A DNA stretch of 64,000 nt from NCBI RefSeq assembly GCF_007558815.1, contig NZ_VLTJ01000007.1:1-64000 (forward strand). The letters run 5' to 3'. The stretch comes from Verticiella sediminum (GTDB taxonomy: Bacteria > Pseudomonadota > Gammaproteobacteria > Burkholderiales > Burkholderiaceae_B). Within the stretch, counting starts at the first letter, position 1; each line of letters starts with the position of its first letter. This document shows, one piece after another, positions 43,329 to 50,855 of the stretch. The notes below the pieces were generated by a model that searched no databases, had not been told where the DNA came from, and worked only from the letters and a program-made list of their open reading frames with translations. The position numbers and the translations under genes were made by a program.

Positions 43329-44155
43329 AGCGCCCCGAGGCGATGACCACGTTCGACATCGAGCTGCGGCTGCTGCTCGATGCGATCCACCTGCGCTATC
43401 AGCACGATTTCCGCGCCTATTCGATCGCCTCGATGCGGCGCCGGATGGACCGCGCGCTGCAGGACCTGGGGTTCGACAGCCTGTCCCGGCTGCAGCACTA
43501 CGTGCTGCGCGAGCCTGCGACGTTCGCGCGCCTGATGCAGTACCTCACGGTGCAGGTGAGCGAGATGTTCCGCGACCCGGAGTATTTCCGGCAACTGCGC
43601 GAGAAGGTGGTGCCCCTGCTCAAAACCTATCCGTCGGTGAAGGTGTGGGTTGCCGGCTGCAGCACGGGCGAGGAGCTGTGGTCGCTCGCCATCCTGTTCC
43701 ACGAAGAGGACCTGAGCGAGCGCACCATTTTCTATGCGACGGACATCAACCCCGAGGCGCTGCGCATGGCGAAGTCGGGCGTGTACGCCATCGAGCGCCT
43801 GGCGGGCTTCAGCGCGAACTACCTGGCCGCCGGCGGGACCGGCTCGCTGTCGGACTACTACCATGCGGACTACGGCGGTGCCCACTTCGCCCGCCACCTG
43901 ATCGAGCGCGCGGTGTTCGCCGAGCACAGTCTCGCTACGGACAGCGTATTCTCGGAAGTGCACCTGGTCTCCTGCCGCAACGTGCTGATCTACTTCAACC
44001 GCGAGCTGCAGGACCGCGCCGTGGGCCTGTTCGACGAAGCGCTGGTGCGGCGCGGCTTCCTCGGATTGGGCAGCCAGGAAAGCCTGCGCTTCTGCGCGCA
44101 CGCCGACGCCTTCGGGCCGCTCGCGGCGAAGGAACGCATCTACCAGAAAGTCTGA
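43313..44155 (+). CDS. CheR-type protein glutamate methyltransferase
   Basis: SAM-dependent O-methyltransferase of 280 residues. The N-terminal helical CheR domain (about 10-75, with LRYQHDFRAYSIASMRRRMDR) is followed by the SAM fold with VWVAGCSTGEELWSLAI, the two-histidine-free acidic motif ATDINPEAL, and VSCRNVLIYFNRELQ. TVQVSEMFRDPEYF replaces the usual TxxxxFFRD block. ATG 43313 is inside the kinase gene; ATG 43343 is an alternative start. No chemoreceptor, CheA or CheW gene is present here, so the substrate is probably a neighbouring kinase. Confidence 0.88.
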   Translation: MAAALKRPEAMTTFDIELRLLLDAIHLRYQHDFRAYSIASMRRRMDRALQDLGFDSLSRLQHYVLREPATFARLMQYLTVQVSEMFRDPEYFRQLREKVVPLLKTYPSVKVWVAGCSTGEELWSLAILFHEEDLSERTIFYATDINPEALRMAKSGVYAIERLAGFSANYLAAGGTGSLSDYYHADYGGAHFARHLIERAVFAEHSLATDSVFSEVHLVSCRNVLIYFNRELQDRAVGLFDEALVRRGFLGLGSQESLRFCAHADAFGPLAAKERIYQKV

Positions 44156-44157
44156 CC

Positions 44158-44829
44158 ATGCCAACCCGCACCCCATCCGCTGCAGAGGCAGGCCCGGCGC
44201 AAACCGCGACCGGGCAGGGCGCCTGCGAGCCCGAGCTCGTGGTGGTGGGCGCCTCCGCGGGCGGCGTGCAGGCGCTGGGCGCGATCCTGCCGCGGTTGCC
44301 GGCGGACTGGCAGCCCTGCATGGTGGTCGTCATGCACATGCCGGCGCGCCGGCGTTCGCGGCTGGCGGAGCTGTTCGCGCCGAACTGCGCCGTCCCGGTG
44401 CTCGACGCCGAGGACAAGATACCCTTGTTGCCAGGTGGGGTATTATTCGCCCCTGCCGGTTACCATACGCTCATCGAGTCGCCCGGCAGCATCGCGCTGT
44501 CGCTCGATGAACCCCAGAACTATTCGAGGCCTTCCGTGGACGTGCTGTTCGAGTCCGCGGCGTGGGCATTGCGCGAGCGCGTGCTCGGCGTCCTGCTGAC
44601 GGGCGCGAATGCCGACGGCGCGCAAGGCCTGCTGCAGATCCGACGCGTTGGCGGCCGGACCTGGGTCCAGAGCCCGGCGACGGCGTTTGCGCCCGAAATG
44701 CCGAATGCGGCATTGGCGCTGGAGGCGGCCGAGGCGACACTCGATCTGGAGACGATCGCGGCATGCCTGGCCGAGTTTTCCCGTCCCGCATCTGTGGATG
44801 CCGGGACGCAACCTAGACGGAACCCCTGA
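44158..44829 (+). CDS. CheB-type methylesterase without receiver
   Basis: Removes methyl esters from glutamates. It has 223 residues and consists of the catalytic domain only, lacking the N-terminal receiver of chemotaxis CheB. The triad is S33 (VVGASAGG), H60 (VVVMHMPARR) and D153 (LTGANADGAQG). LLPGGVLFAPAGYH and QNYSRPSVDVLFESAA are substrate-pocket blocks. It starts 2 nt after the CheR stop and ends 4 nt before the next gene, so the two modification enzymes are made together. Loss of the receiver removes the usual CheA feedback. Confidence 0.9.
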   Translation: MPTRTPSAAEAGPAQTATGQGACEPELVVVGASAGGVQALGAILPRLPADWQPCMVVVMHMPARRRSRLAELFAPNCAVPVLDAEDKIPLLPGGVLFAPAGYHTLIESPGSIALSLDEPQNYSRPSVDVLFESAAWALRERVLGVLLTGANADGAQGLLQIRRVGGRTWVQSPATAFAPEMPNAALALEAAEATLDLETIAACLAEFSRPASVDAGTQPRRNP

Positions 44830-44833
44830 TTGC

Positions 44834-45928
44834 ATGGCCGAGCCTGTCAAAATCCTCGTTGCTGACGACATCGACCAGAACCTGGTGGTGTTGCAGGCGC
44901 TGCTAGAGCGGCCCGGCCTGCAGCTACTCAAGGCGCAGTCCGGAGCCCAGGCGCTCGAACTGCTCCTCGAGCACTCGGTGGCGCTCGCCTTGCTGGACGT
45001 CCACATGCCGGGCATGGACGGCTTCGAGCTGGCCGAGCTGATGCGCGGCAGTCCGCGCACCCGGCACGTACCCATCATCTTTCTCACCGCGACCGACCGC
45101 AACGCGGTGCGCACCTTCCGCGGCTACGAGGCGGGCGCCGTCGATTTCCTCTACAAGCCCTACGATCCGCACATCCTGCGCAGCAAGGTCGAGATCTTCG
45201 TACAGCTTTACGAGGGTCAGCGCCAATTGGCCGAGCAGAACGAAGCCCTGCAGCAATCGCTGCGCATGAACGATCTGTTCGTTGCGATTCTCGGCCACGA
45301 TCTGCGCAATCCCTTGTCGGCCATCATGAACCTGGCCGAAGTCGTCACGCGCGGCGCCCAGGACGAGCGCCTGCGCAGCGTGGGCCGGCGCATCGGCTTG
45401 AGCGGCCAGCGCATGGCGCGGTTGATCGAGCAGACGCTGGACCTGGCCATGATGCGCGCCGGCAAGGTATCCCTGCGGGCGGGCCCGGTGGACCTCGGCG
45501 AGATCTGTAGCGGCATCATCGAGGAGTTTCGCGGCGCGTCGCCCGAGGCGGTGCTGGAGCTGCAGACGACGGGCGCAACGACCGGCGCCTGGGACGGGGA
45601 CCGCCTGGCCCAGGTGGTGTCCAACCTGGTCGGCAACGCGGTGCAGCATGGGGCTCAGGACGCCGTGCGCGTACTGGTCGACGGCAGCGAACCCGAACGC
45701 GTCAGGCTGACGGTGAGCAATGCCGGCGCCCTGGACGAGAAGACGCTCGAACGGCTGCTCCAGCCGTTCGAGCGCGGTACCCAGCCGGGCAGCACCCAGG
45801 GCTACGGGCTCGGCCTGTTCATCGTGCACGAGATCGTGCGCTTGCACGGCGGCTCGGTGCACATGCACAGCCGGGATGGCTTGACCGTCTTCGAGATCAC
45901 GCTGCCGCGCGGCGTGTCGGTCAACTGA
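44834..45928 (+). CDS. Receiver-histidine kinase fusion
   Basis: 364 residues, cytoplasmic. The receiver (about 5-122) has D11, D12 and D55 (LALLDVHMPGMDG), and YKPYDP supplies the lysine. A helical linker (120-147) leads to HisKA with H155 (AILGHDLRNPL) and an ATPase domain with NLVGNAVQHG and GYGLGLFIVHE. The G1 box reads SNAGALDE where DxGxG is usual, so nucleotide binding may be altered. Last gene of the four-gene operon, 4 nt after CheB. It probably integrates receiver phosphorylation with a further phosphorelay; no output domain is present. Confidence 0.88.
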   Translation: MAEPVKILVADDIDQNLVVLQALLERPGLQLLKAQSGAQALELLLEHSVALALLDVHMPGMDGFELAELMRGSPRTRHVPIIFLTATDRNAVRTFRGYEAGAVDFLYKPYDPHILRSKVEIFVQLYEGQRQLAEQNEALQQSLRMNDLFVAILGHDLRNPLSAIMNLAEVVTRGAQDERLRSVGRRIGLSGQRMARLIEQTLDLAMMRAGKVSLRAGPVDLGEICSGIIEEFRGASPEAVLELQTTGATTGAWDGDRLAQVVSNLVGNAVQHGAQDAVRVLVDGSEPERVRLTVSNAGALDEKTLERLLQPFERGTQPGSTQGYGLGLFIVHEIVRLHGGSVHMHSRDGLTVFEITLPRGVSVN

Positions 45929-46050
45929 TGGCGCGGCCGGCGGGGTAGGGTAGGGGTCTCTGCGAGCGGGGCAGGGCGAAGTGAAGTAAACGTTTATTAG
46001 AGAAAAGGCGGTTTTCTAATCATTTTTTTCGCCAAATAATCGAAAATTCC

Positions 46051-47583
46051 ATGAGCGACTGGATCGGCTATCGGTGGCTGCAGATGCACTACCGACTTGC
46101 TCCTGTACAGCAACTGCGCACGCACTGCGCAATCGGTGCGCGGCGCCAGACGATCCACGATCACGGACGTGTGCAGGAGTTTTATACAGCCAGACAGAGA
46201 CCACAGGCTACGCTCGCGGGACATCTCGGCTTCGCCCTCAAGCACGAGGGTGTGCAGTTGGAGTTGCTCAGCCGGCTGTTCGCGCAGACCGGCCCTGCCG
46301 AACTCGAGGCCTGGATTGCGGCCGAGCCCACGGGGCAGTATGCCCGCAGGGCTGGCTTCCTGTACGAGTGGCTGACCGGCCGCCGGCTGGCTTTCCCAGG
46401 CGTACGCTCGGGCAACTATGTGCCAATTCTGGACCCGGCGTTGTATATCACTGCTACCCGGACAACCAACGACGCGCGCTGGCGTGTGCGCGACAACCTT
46501 CCGGGCACGCCTGACTATTGCCCGACTGTCGCCCGGACGCAGGCAGTCACCGCGGCCGAGACCTATGCCGCAAAGGCGCAGCTCGAAGCTCTGGAGACGT
46601 GCTACGGGCAGGACTTTCTGCGGCGCAGCGCCGTCTGGCTGACTGTCAAGGAGAGCCGGGCCAGCTTCGCCATAGAGCACGAAGAGCAGCACGAAGGCCG
46701 CATCCAGCGGTTCGCCGCCGCGATGGAGGCGATGTGCGGCGCAGGCGCACGCGGGCTCGACATCGACGTGCTGCAAGACCTGCAAGCGCGCATCCTCGGG
46801 CCGCGGGCGACGCGCTACGGATTGAGGCAGTCGCCGGTGTTCGTCGGCGCCATGGATGGCTTCGTCCCCGTGGTCCATTACATCGCGCCGCACTGGGACG
46901 ACGTGCCACGATTGCTCGACGGTCTGCGTGCATTCGAAGAGCGAACCATAGGTTCAGCGGCAGTCGTGCGGGCTGCGGTGCTGTCCTTCGGTTTCGTCTA
47001 CATCCATCCCATGGTCGACGGCAACGGCCGCATCTCGCGCTTTCTGATCAACGACACGCTACGCCGCGACGGCATGGTGCCGTCGCCTCTGATCCTGCCG
47101 GTGTCCGCGACCATCACGCAGTCGGTCGTGCGGCGCCAGGGCTATGACGATGTGCTGGAAGTCTTCTCGCGTCCTTTTATGCGGCATTTCGCGGGAAGCT
47201 ATCGCTTCGGCCCGGAGCGCCGGGCGCCGGATGGCGTGCTGTACAACCTCGAGTTCGATGGCTATGCCGAGGCGCTTGCAGCATGGCGGTTTCCGGACCT
47301 TACCGAGCATGCAGCCTACTTGGCCGAGGTCGTGCGCGCGACACTGGAAGAAGAAATGCCGCGTGAGGCCCGCTACCTGCGGCGCCTGCGTGAGCTGCGT
47401 GAACGCGTCAAGAATGTCGTCGAGGGTCCTGACACGGACGTCGATCGCATCATTCGTTCGATCCAACAGCATGGCGGGGTGTCGAGCGCGCTGCGCAAGC
47501 AGTTCCCTCTCCTGGGCGACGCCGATCTTGCTCAGCGATTGATCGACGCGATCGCCTCGGTGACGGACGAGGATACAGACTGA
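46051..47583 (+). CDS. Fic domain protein (probable AMP transferase)
   Basis: Fic proteins transfer AMP (or similar) from a nucleotide to a target hydroxyl. It has 510 residues. The active loop HPMVDGNGRISR (H319-R330) matches HxFx(D/E)GNGRxxR with Met in place of Phe. An N-terminal inhibitory helix candidate is SFAIEH (205-210), close to the (S/T)xxxE(G/N) motif with His at the last position. The N-terminal 190 residues and the C-terminal winged-helix-like end (IIRSIQQHGGVSSALRK) are of unknown role. No antitoxin gene is visible. The upstream 120 bp are AT-rich, and the 5' part of the gene looks less GC-rich than its neighbours, suggesting acquisition. Confidence 0.9.
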   Translation: MSDWIGYRWLQMHYRLAPVQQLRTHCAIGARRQTIHDHGRVQEFYTARQRPQATLAGHLGFALKHEGVQLELLSRLFAQTGPAELEAWIAAEPTGQYARRAGFLYEWLTGRRLAFPGVRSGNYVPILDPALYITATRTTNDARWRVRDNLPGTPDYCPTVARTQAVTAAETYAAKAQLEALETCYGQDFLRRSAVWLTVKESRASFAIEHEEQHEGRIQRFAAAMEAMCGAGARGLDIDVLQDLQARILGPRATRYGLRQSPVFVGAMDGFVPVVHYIAPHWDDVPRLLDGLRAFEERTIGSAAVVRAAVLSFGFVYIHPMVDGNGRISRFLINDTLRRDGMVPSPLILPVSATITQSVVRRQGYDDVLEVFSRPFMRHFAGSYRFGPERRAPDGVLYNLEFDGYAEALAAWRFPDLTEHAAYLAEVVRATLEEEMPREARYLRRLRELRERVKNVVEGPDTDVDRIIRSIQQHGGVSSALRKQFPLLGDADLAQRLIDAIASVTDEDTD

Positions 47584-47739
47584 GCGAAGGGTGCGGCGCC
47601 TGCGCGGCGAGCTTGGCGGGGTCGAGGGGCGGCCCGCCTGAGATGGCAGTCGAGCCGCTCGGCCTTGCTGCAAGGGTGGCGCCGAGCGCTGTCGGTCGGG
47701 AGAGGCACTGGGCCGGGCCCGCCGTCCTGCTTGCGCGTT

Positions 47740-48534
47740 TCAGCCGCGCTGCTCGCGCGCCTTGCGCTCCAGGAACGCGTTCATGAAGTGCTGCGGCTCG
47801 CCGGTACGAAAGGCCGCACCGAACTCGGCCACGGTGGCTTCGATGGCGTCGTCGATGTGCGCCGGCTCCCAGGCGCGCAACAGTTTCTTCTGCTGGCGTA
47901 TGGCCGCGGGCCCCATGGCGGCCAGGGCGCCGGCCATGCGGTCGATGGCGCCATCCAACTCGCCGGCAGGCACGACCTCGTTGACCAGCCCCCACGACAG
48001 GGCGCGCGCGGCGTCGATCGTCTCGCCCATCATCAACAGCCAGGCCGTGTTCGCGCCGCCGATGAGGTAGGGGAGGAGGGCGGCGTGGATCACCGACGGG
48101 ATGCCCACCTTGACTTCGGGCATGCCGAAGTGCGCGTTCTCGCTGGCCACGCGCAGGTCGCAGGCCATGGCCAACTCCATGCCGCCGCCCAGGCACCAGC
48201 CCGGCACGCAGGCGATGACCGGCGCCGGGAAGTGGCGCACCGCGTTGCACAGATCGCGCAGCCCCGAGATGAAGGCGCGCGCGCTGGCCCCGTCGAGCGA
48301 TGCCATCTCCGCAATGTCGGCGCCCGCCACGAAGGCGCGCGGGCTTTCTCCCTGCAGGACCACGGCGCGTACGTCCTCGCGTGCCGCGAGCGTGCGCAGC
48401 GCCTCGGTGTTGTCGCGGATCACCGGGGTGCTGAGGATGTTGAGCACACCGGCGTTGCGCAGGGTCAGGGTGGCGATGCCGCGCGCATCGAGCGTGGCAA
48501 GAGCGTGGGGGCGGTCGACAAGGGTGTTCGTCAT
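47740..48534 (-). CDS. Enoyl-CoA hydratase/isomerase family protein
   Basis: Crotonase-fold enzyme acting on CoA thioesters, 264 residues. ATG 48534 has GGAG about 10 nt upstream. The oxyanion-hole segments are FVAGADIAEM (about 65-75) and CLGGGMELAMACDLRVA (about 110). The catalytic glutamate is in NAHFGMPEVKVGI (E-V-K). Length and motifs are complete. It lies 92 bp downstream of an alcohol dehydrogenase on the same strand. The substrate is not predictable. Confidence 0.92.
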   Translation of the reverse strand: MTNTLVDRPHALATLDARGIATLTLRNAGVLNILSTPVIRDNTEALRTLAAREDVRAVVLQGESPRAFVAGADIAEMASLDGASARAFISGLRDLCNAVRHFPAPVIACVPGWCLGGGMELAMACDLRVASENAHFGMPEVKVGIPSVIHAALLPYLIGGANTAWLLMMGETIDAARALSWGLVNEVVPAGELDGAIDRMAGALAAMGPAAIRQQKKLLRAWEPAHIDDAIEATVAEFGAAFRTGEPQHFMNAFLERKAREQRG

Positions 48535-48626
48535 GCGGTGGTCTCCGGTTCGGGGCGCCAGTATCCCAGCGCGCCCGCGCACTGGCTAGTGGAACGTTCC
48601 GAAGGCAGCGTTCGAAGCATTCGCAC

Positions 48627-49610
48627 TCAAGGCACCAGCACCGCCGCGCCGGCCACGCGGCCCTCGCGCAGGTCGGCCAGCGCTTCGTTGGCGCGCGCGA
48701 GCGGGTAGGGCACGGTCACCGTGCGCACGCCCGCCCGGGGCGCGATCGCCAGGAACTCGCGGCCGTCTTCGCGGGTGAGGTTGGCAACCGAAACCAGCCG
48801 ACGTTCCTGCCACAACAACGAATAGGCAAAGGCCGGAATGTCGCTCATGTGGATGCCCGCGCACACCACGCTGCCGCCTTTGCGCACCGCGCGCAGCGCG
48901 GCCGGCACCAGCGCGCCGACCGGCGCGAACAGAATGGCCGCGTCCAGCGGGCAGGGCGGCGGCGTGTCCGAATCGCCCGCCCAGGCGGCGCCCAGAGACA
49001 GCGCCAGCCGCTGCGCCTGCGTGTCGCCCGGCCGGGTGAAGGCGTAGACCTCGCGGCCCTGCCAGCGCGCGACCTGGGCGATGATGTGCGCCGCCGCGCC
49101 GAAGCCGTACAGGCCCAGTCTGTCGGCCGGCCCGGCGATGCGCAGCGAACGCCAGCCGATCAGCCCGGCGCACATCAGCGGCGCGGTGGCCACCGGGTCC
49201 GCAGCTTCGTCCAGCGGGAACACGAAAGCGGCTTCGGCCAGCAGATGGGTGGCGAAGCCGCCGTCGCGGGTGTAGCCGGTAAAGGCCGGCGCATCGCACA
49301 GATTTTCCCGCCGCGCGGCGCAGTACGGGCAGCCGCCGCAGGCGTGCGCCAGCCAGGCCACGCCCACGCGCGCGCCCGGCGGCGGACCGGCCACGCCGGC
49401 GCCGAGCGCTTCGACCACGCCGACCACCTCGTGGCCGGGCACGATGGGCAGCGGCCCGGGCGGCAGTTCGCCGTCGACCACGTGCAGATCGGTGCGGCAG
49501 ACCGCGCAGGCCAGCACGCGGATGCGCAGCATGCCCGGGCCCGGCTCGGGCTCGGGACGGTTCTCCAGACTCAGCGGCTGGCGATGGGCGTGCAGCACCA
49601 TGGCTTTCAT
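48627..49610 (-). CDS. Zinc-dependent alcohol dehydrogenase (AdhA-like)
   Basis: NAD(P)-dependent medium-chain dehydrogenase of 327 residues. ATG 49610 follows GGGAG. Catalytic zinc ligands are C38 and H60-E61 (PGHEVVG). Structural zinc ligands are C91, C94, C97 and C105. The usual GxGxxG of the Rossmann fold reads YGFGAAAHII (about 167). Such 'zinc-binding alcohol dehydrogenase family' enzymes accept small alcohols and aldehydes. A perfect 14-bp palindrome lies 44 bp upstream and may be its operator. Confidence 0.92.
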   Translation of the reverse strand: MKAMVLHAHRQPLSLENRPEPEPGPGMLRIRVLACAVCRTDLHVVDGELPPGPLPIVPGHEVVGVVEALGAGVAGPPPGARVGVAWLAHACGGCPYCAARRENLCDAPAFTGYTRDGGFATHLLAEAAFVFPLDEAADPVATAPLMCAGLIGWRSLRIAGPADRLGLYGFGAAAHIIAQVARWQGREVYAFTRPGDTQAQRLALSLGAAWAGDSDTPPPCPLDAAILFAPVGALVPAALRAVRKGGSVVCAGIHMSDIPAFAYSLLWQERRLVSVANLTREDGREFLAIAPRAGVRTVTVPYPLARANEALADLREGRVAGAAVLVP

Positions 49611-49653
49611 GGACGGCTCCCGGGAGGTGGTCGGCAGGTTCCTCGATTCTATT

Positions 49654-49667
49654 GCCTGCGCGCAGGC
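49654..49667. promoter_or_regulatory. 14-bp perfect palindrome upstream of dehydrogenase gene
   Basis: GCCTGCGCGCAGGC is self-complementary with no loop, so it suits a dimeric protein better than an RNA hairpin. It is 44 bp before the dehydrogenase start, in the 182-bp gap after the Bug gene. High GC makes such words more likely by chance. Confidence 0.35.
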
Positions 49668-49792
49668 GGTCGTTGATCCCGCGCAAGGATGCCGCGCATG
49701 TGGCGGAAATCCGCATGCAGCGGCAAGGCAGCGCTTGGGTATGGCTTGAAAGCCCGGCTGCAGAATCGACCACGCTCCAAGGGCGCGAAGGA

Positions 49793-50812
49793 TCAGTCGA
49801 TACTCACCCCAATCTGCTTGGCAACGTCGGCCCACATTGGCAATTCCTGGGCTATACGTGCTCGCAGGTGATCCTGGCCTCCGCCATCGTCGGTATCGAT
49901 CCCTGCCTGGAACAGTTGCTGCTTCAGACCCGGATCCTTCAAGAGGTCCAGGACACCATTGGAGACGAGATCCACGATCGGCTGCGGCGTTCCAGCGGGC
50001 GCAAGCATGCTGAAATAGGTGACATAGGTGCTCCCATGGATACCATATTCCTCCAGCGTCTTGACGTCCGCCAGGTCGGGCCAACGTTTAGGGCCGGTCT
50101 GCGCAAGCGGGACGAGTTTGCCGACGCGCATGAGCTGCATAATCGATGCAACGTTGGCAATGACAAGCTGTACCTCGCCCGTAACGGCGGCCAGCGCGGC
50201 GGGATTCCCGCCATTGTATGGGACCGGAACGAGCTCGATCCCGACCTTGCTGTCCAGGAGCGCCTGCCCGAGCTCCGAAAGCGAACCAACGCCGGGCGTC
50301 GCGTAATTGACCTTGCCCGGGTTTTCCTTCGCAAAGCGGACCAGGTCGTCGAGCGTCTTGAAACCCGTTCCCGGGTAGGCTGCGATGACATTGGGCGAGC
50401 CGCCGAAATCGACCATGGGAACAAAGTCGTTTACGGGGTCGTAGAAGTGCCGTTTGTAAACGGCGGGATTTCCGGTGAAAACGTTGGTTGTGAAGAGAAA
50501 GGTGTAGCCGTCGGGTTCGGCTTTGGCGACATGGGAAATACCGATATTGGCGCCGGCACCCGGCCGATTTTCAACGATCACGGACTGCTCCAGTTTCTCG
50601 CTCAACCTTGCGGAAACCAACCGGGCAACCGAGTCCGTCGGCCCTCCCGGGGCAAACGGAACAACGATCTTGATAAGACGCTCGGGATACTCCGCCTGTG
50701 CCTGTGATACCCCCGAGAACCCAAGAACCATACTCTGCGCGGCCACCAAGGCATAGCGCACGGTTTTTCGAAAAAGGCCGGTCCAACGATACCCTGCAAC
50801 TCCTCTACGCAT
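49793..50812 (-). CDS. Bug-family tripartite tricarboxylate receptor
   Basis: Periplasmic binding protein of 339 residues from ATG 50812, with AGGAGG 8 nt upstream. The signal peptide is long (about 40 residues, ending SQAQA), followed by EYPERLIKIVVPFAPGGPTD, the Bug start. VENRPGAGANIG and VPYNGGNPAAL are ligand-loop blocks. It lies 43 bp downstream of a CocE-type hydrolase gene, so the two are probably one operon. The ligand may be the ester or amide hydrolysed by that enzyme or its acid product. No TctAB membrane genes are close. Confidence 0.9.
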   Translation of the reverse strand: MRRGVAGYRWTGLFRKTVRYALVAAQSMVLGFSGVSQAQAEYPERLIKIVVPFAPGGPTDSVARLVSARLSEKLEQSVIVENRPGAGANIGISHVAKAEPDGYTFLFTTNVFTGNPAVYKRHFYDPVNDFVPMVDFGGSPNVIAAYPGTGFKTLDDLVRFAKENPGKVNYATPGVGSLSELGQALLDSKVGIELVPVPYNGGNPAALAAVTGEVQLVIANVASIMQLMRVGKLVPLAQTGPKRWPDLADVKTLEEYGIHGSTYVTYFSMLAPAGTPQPIVDLVSNGVLDLLKDPGLKQQLFQAGIDTDDGGGQDHLRARIAQELPMWADVAKQIGVSID

Positions 50813-50855
50813 TGCTTTCTCCTCCTGTGGGACATGCGTCGTTTCGCCCGGTGGG

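Noticed and set aside
45970-46050. Antitoxin gene before the Fic protein
   Set aside because: The 120-bp AT-rich gap has no open frame of useful length with a start and ribosome site.
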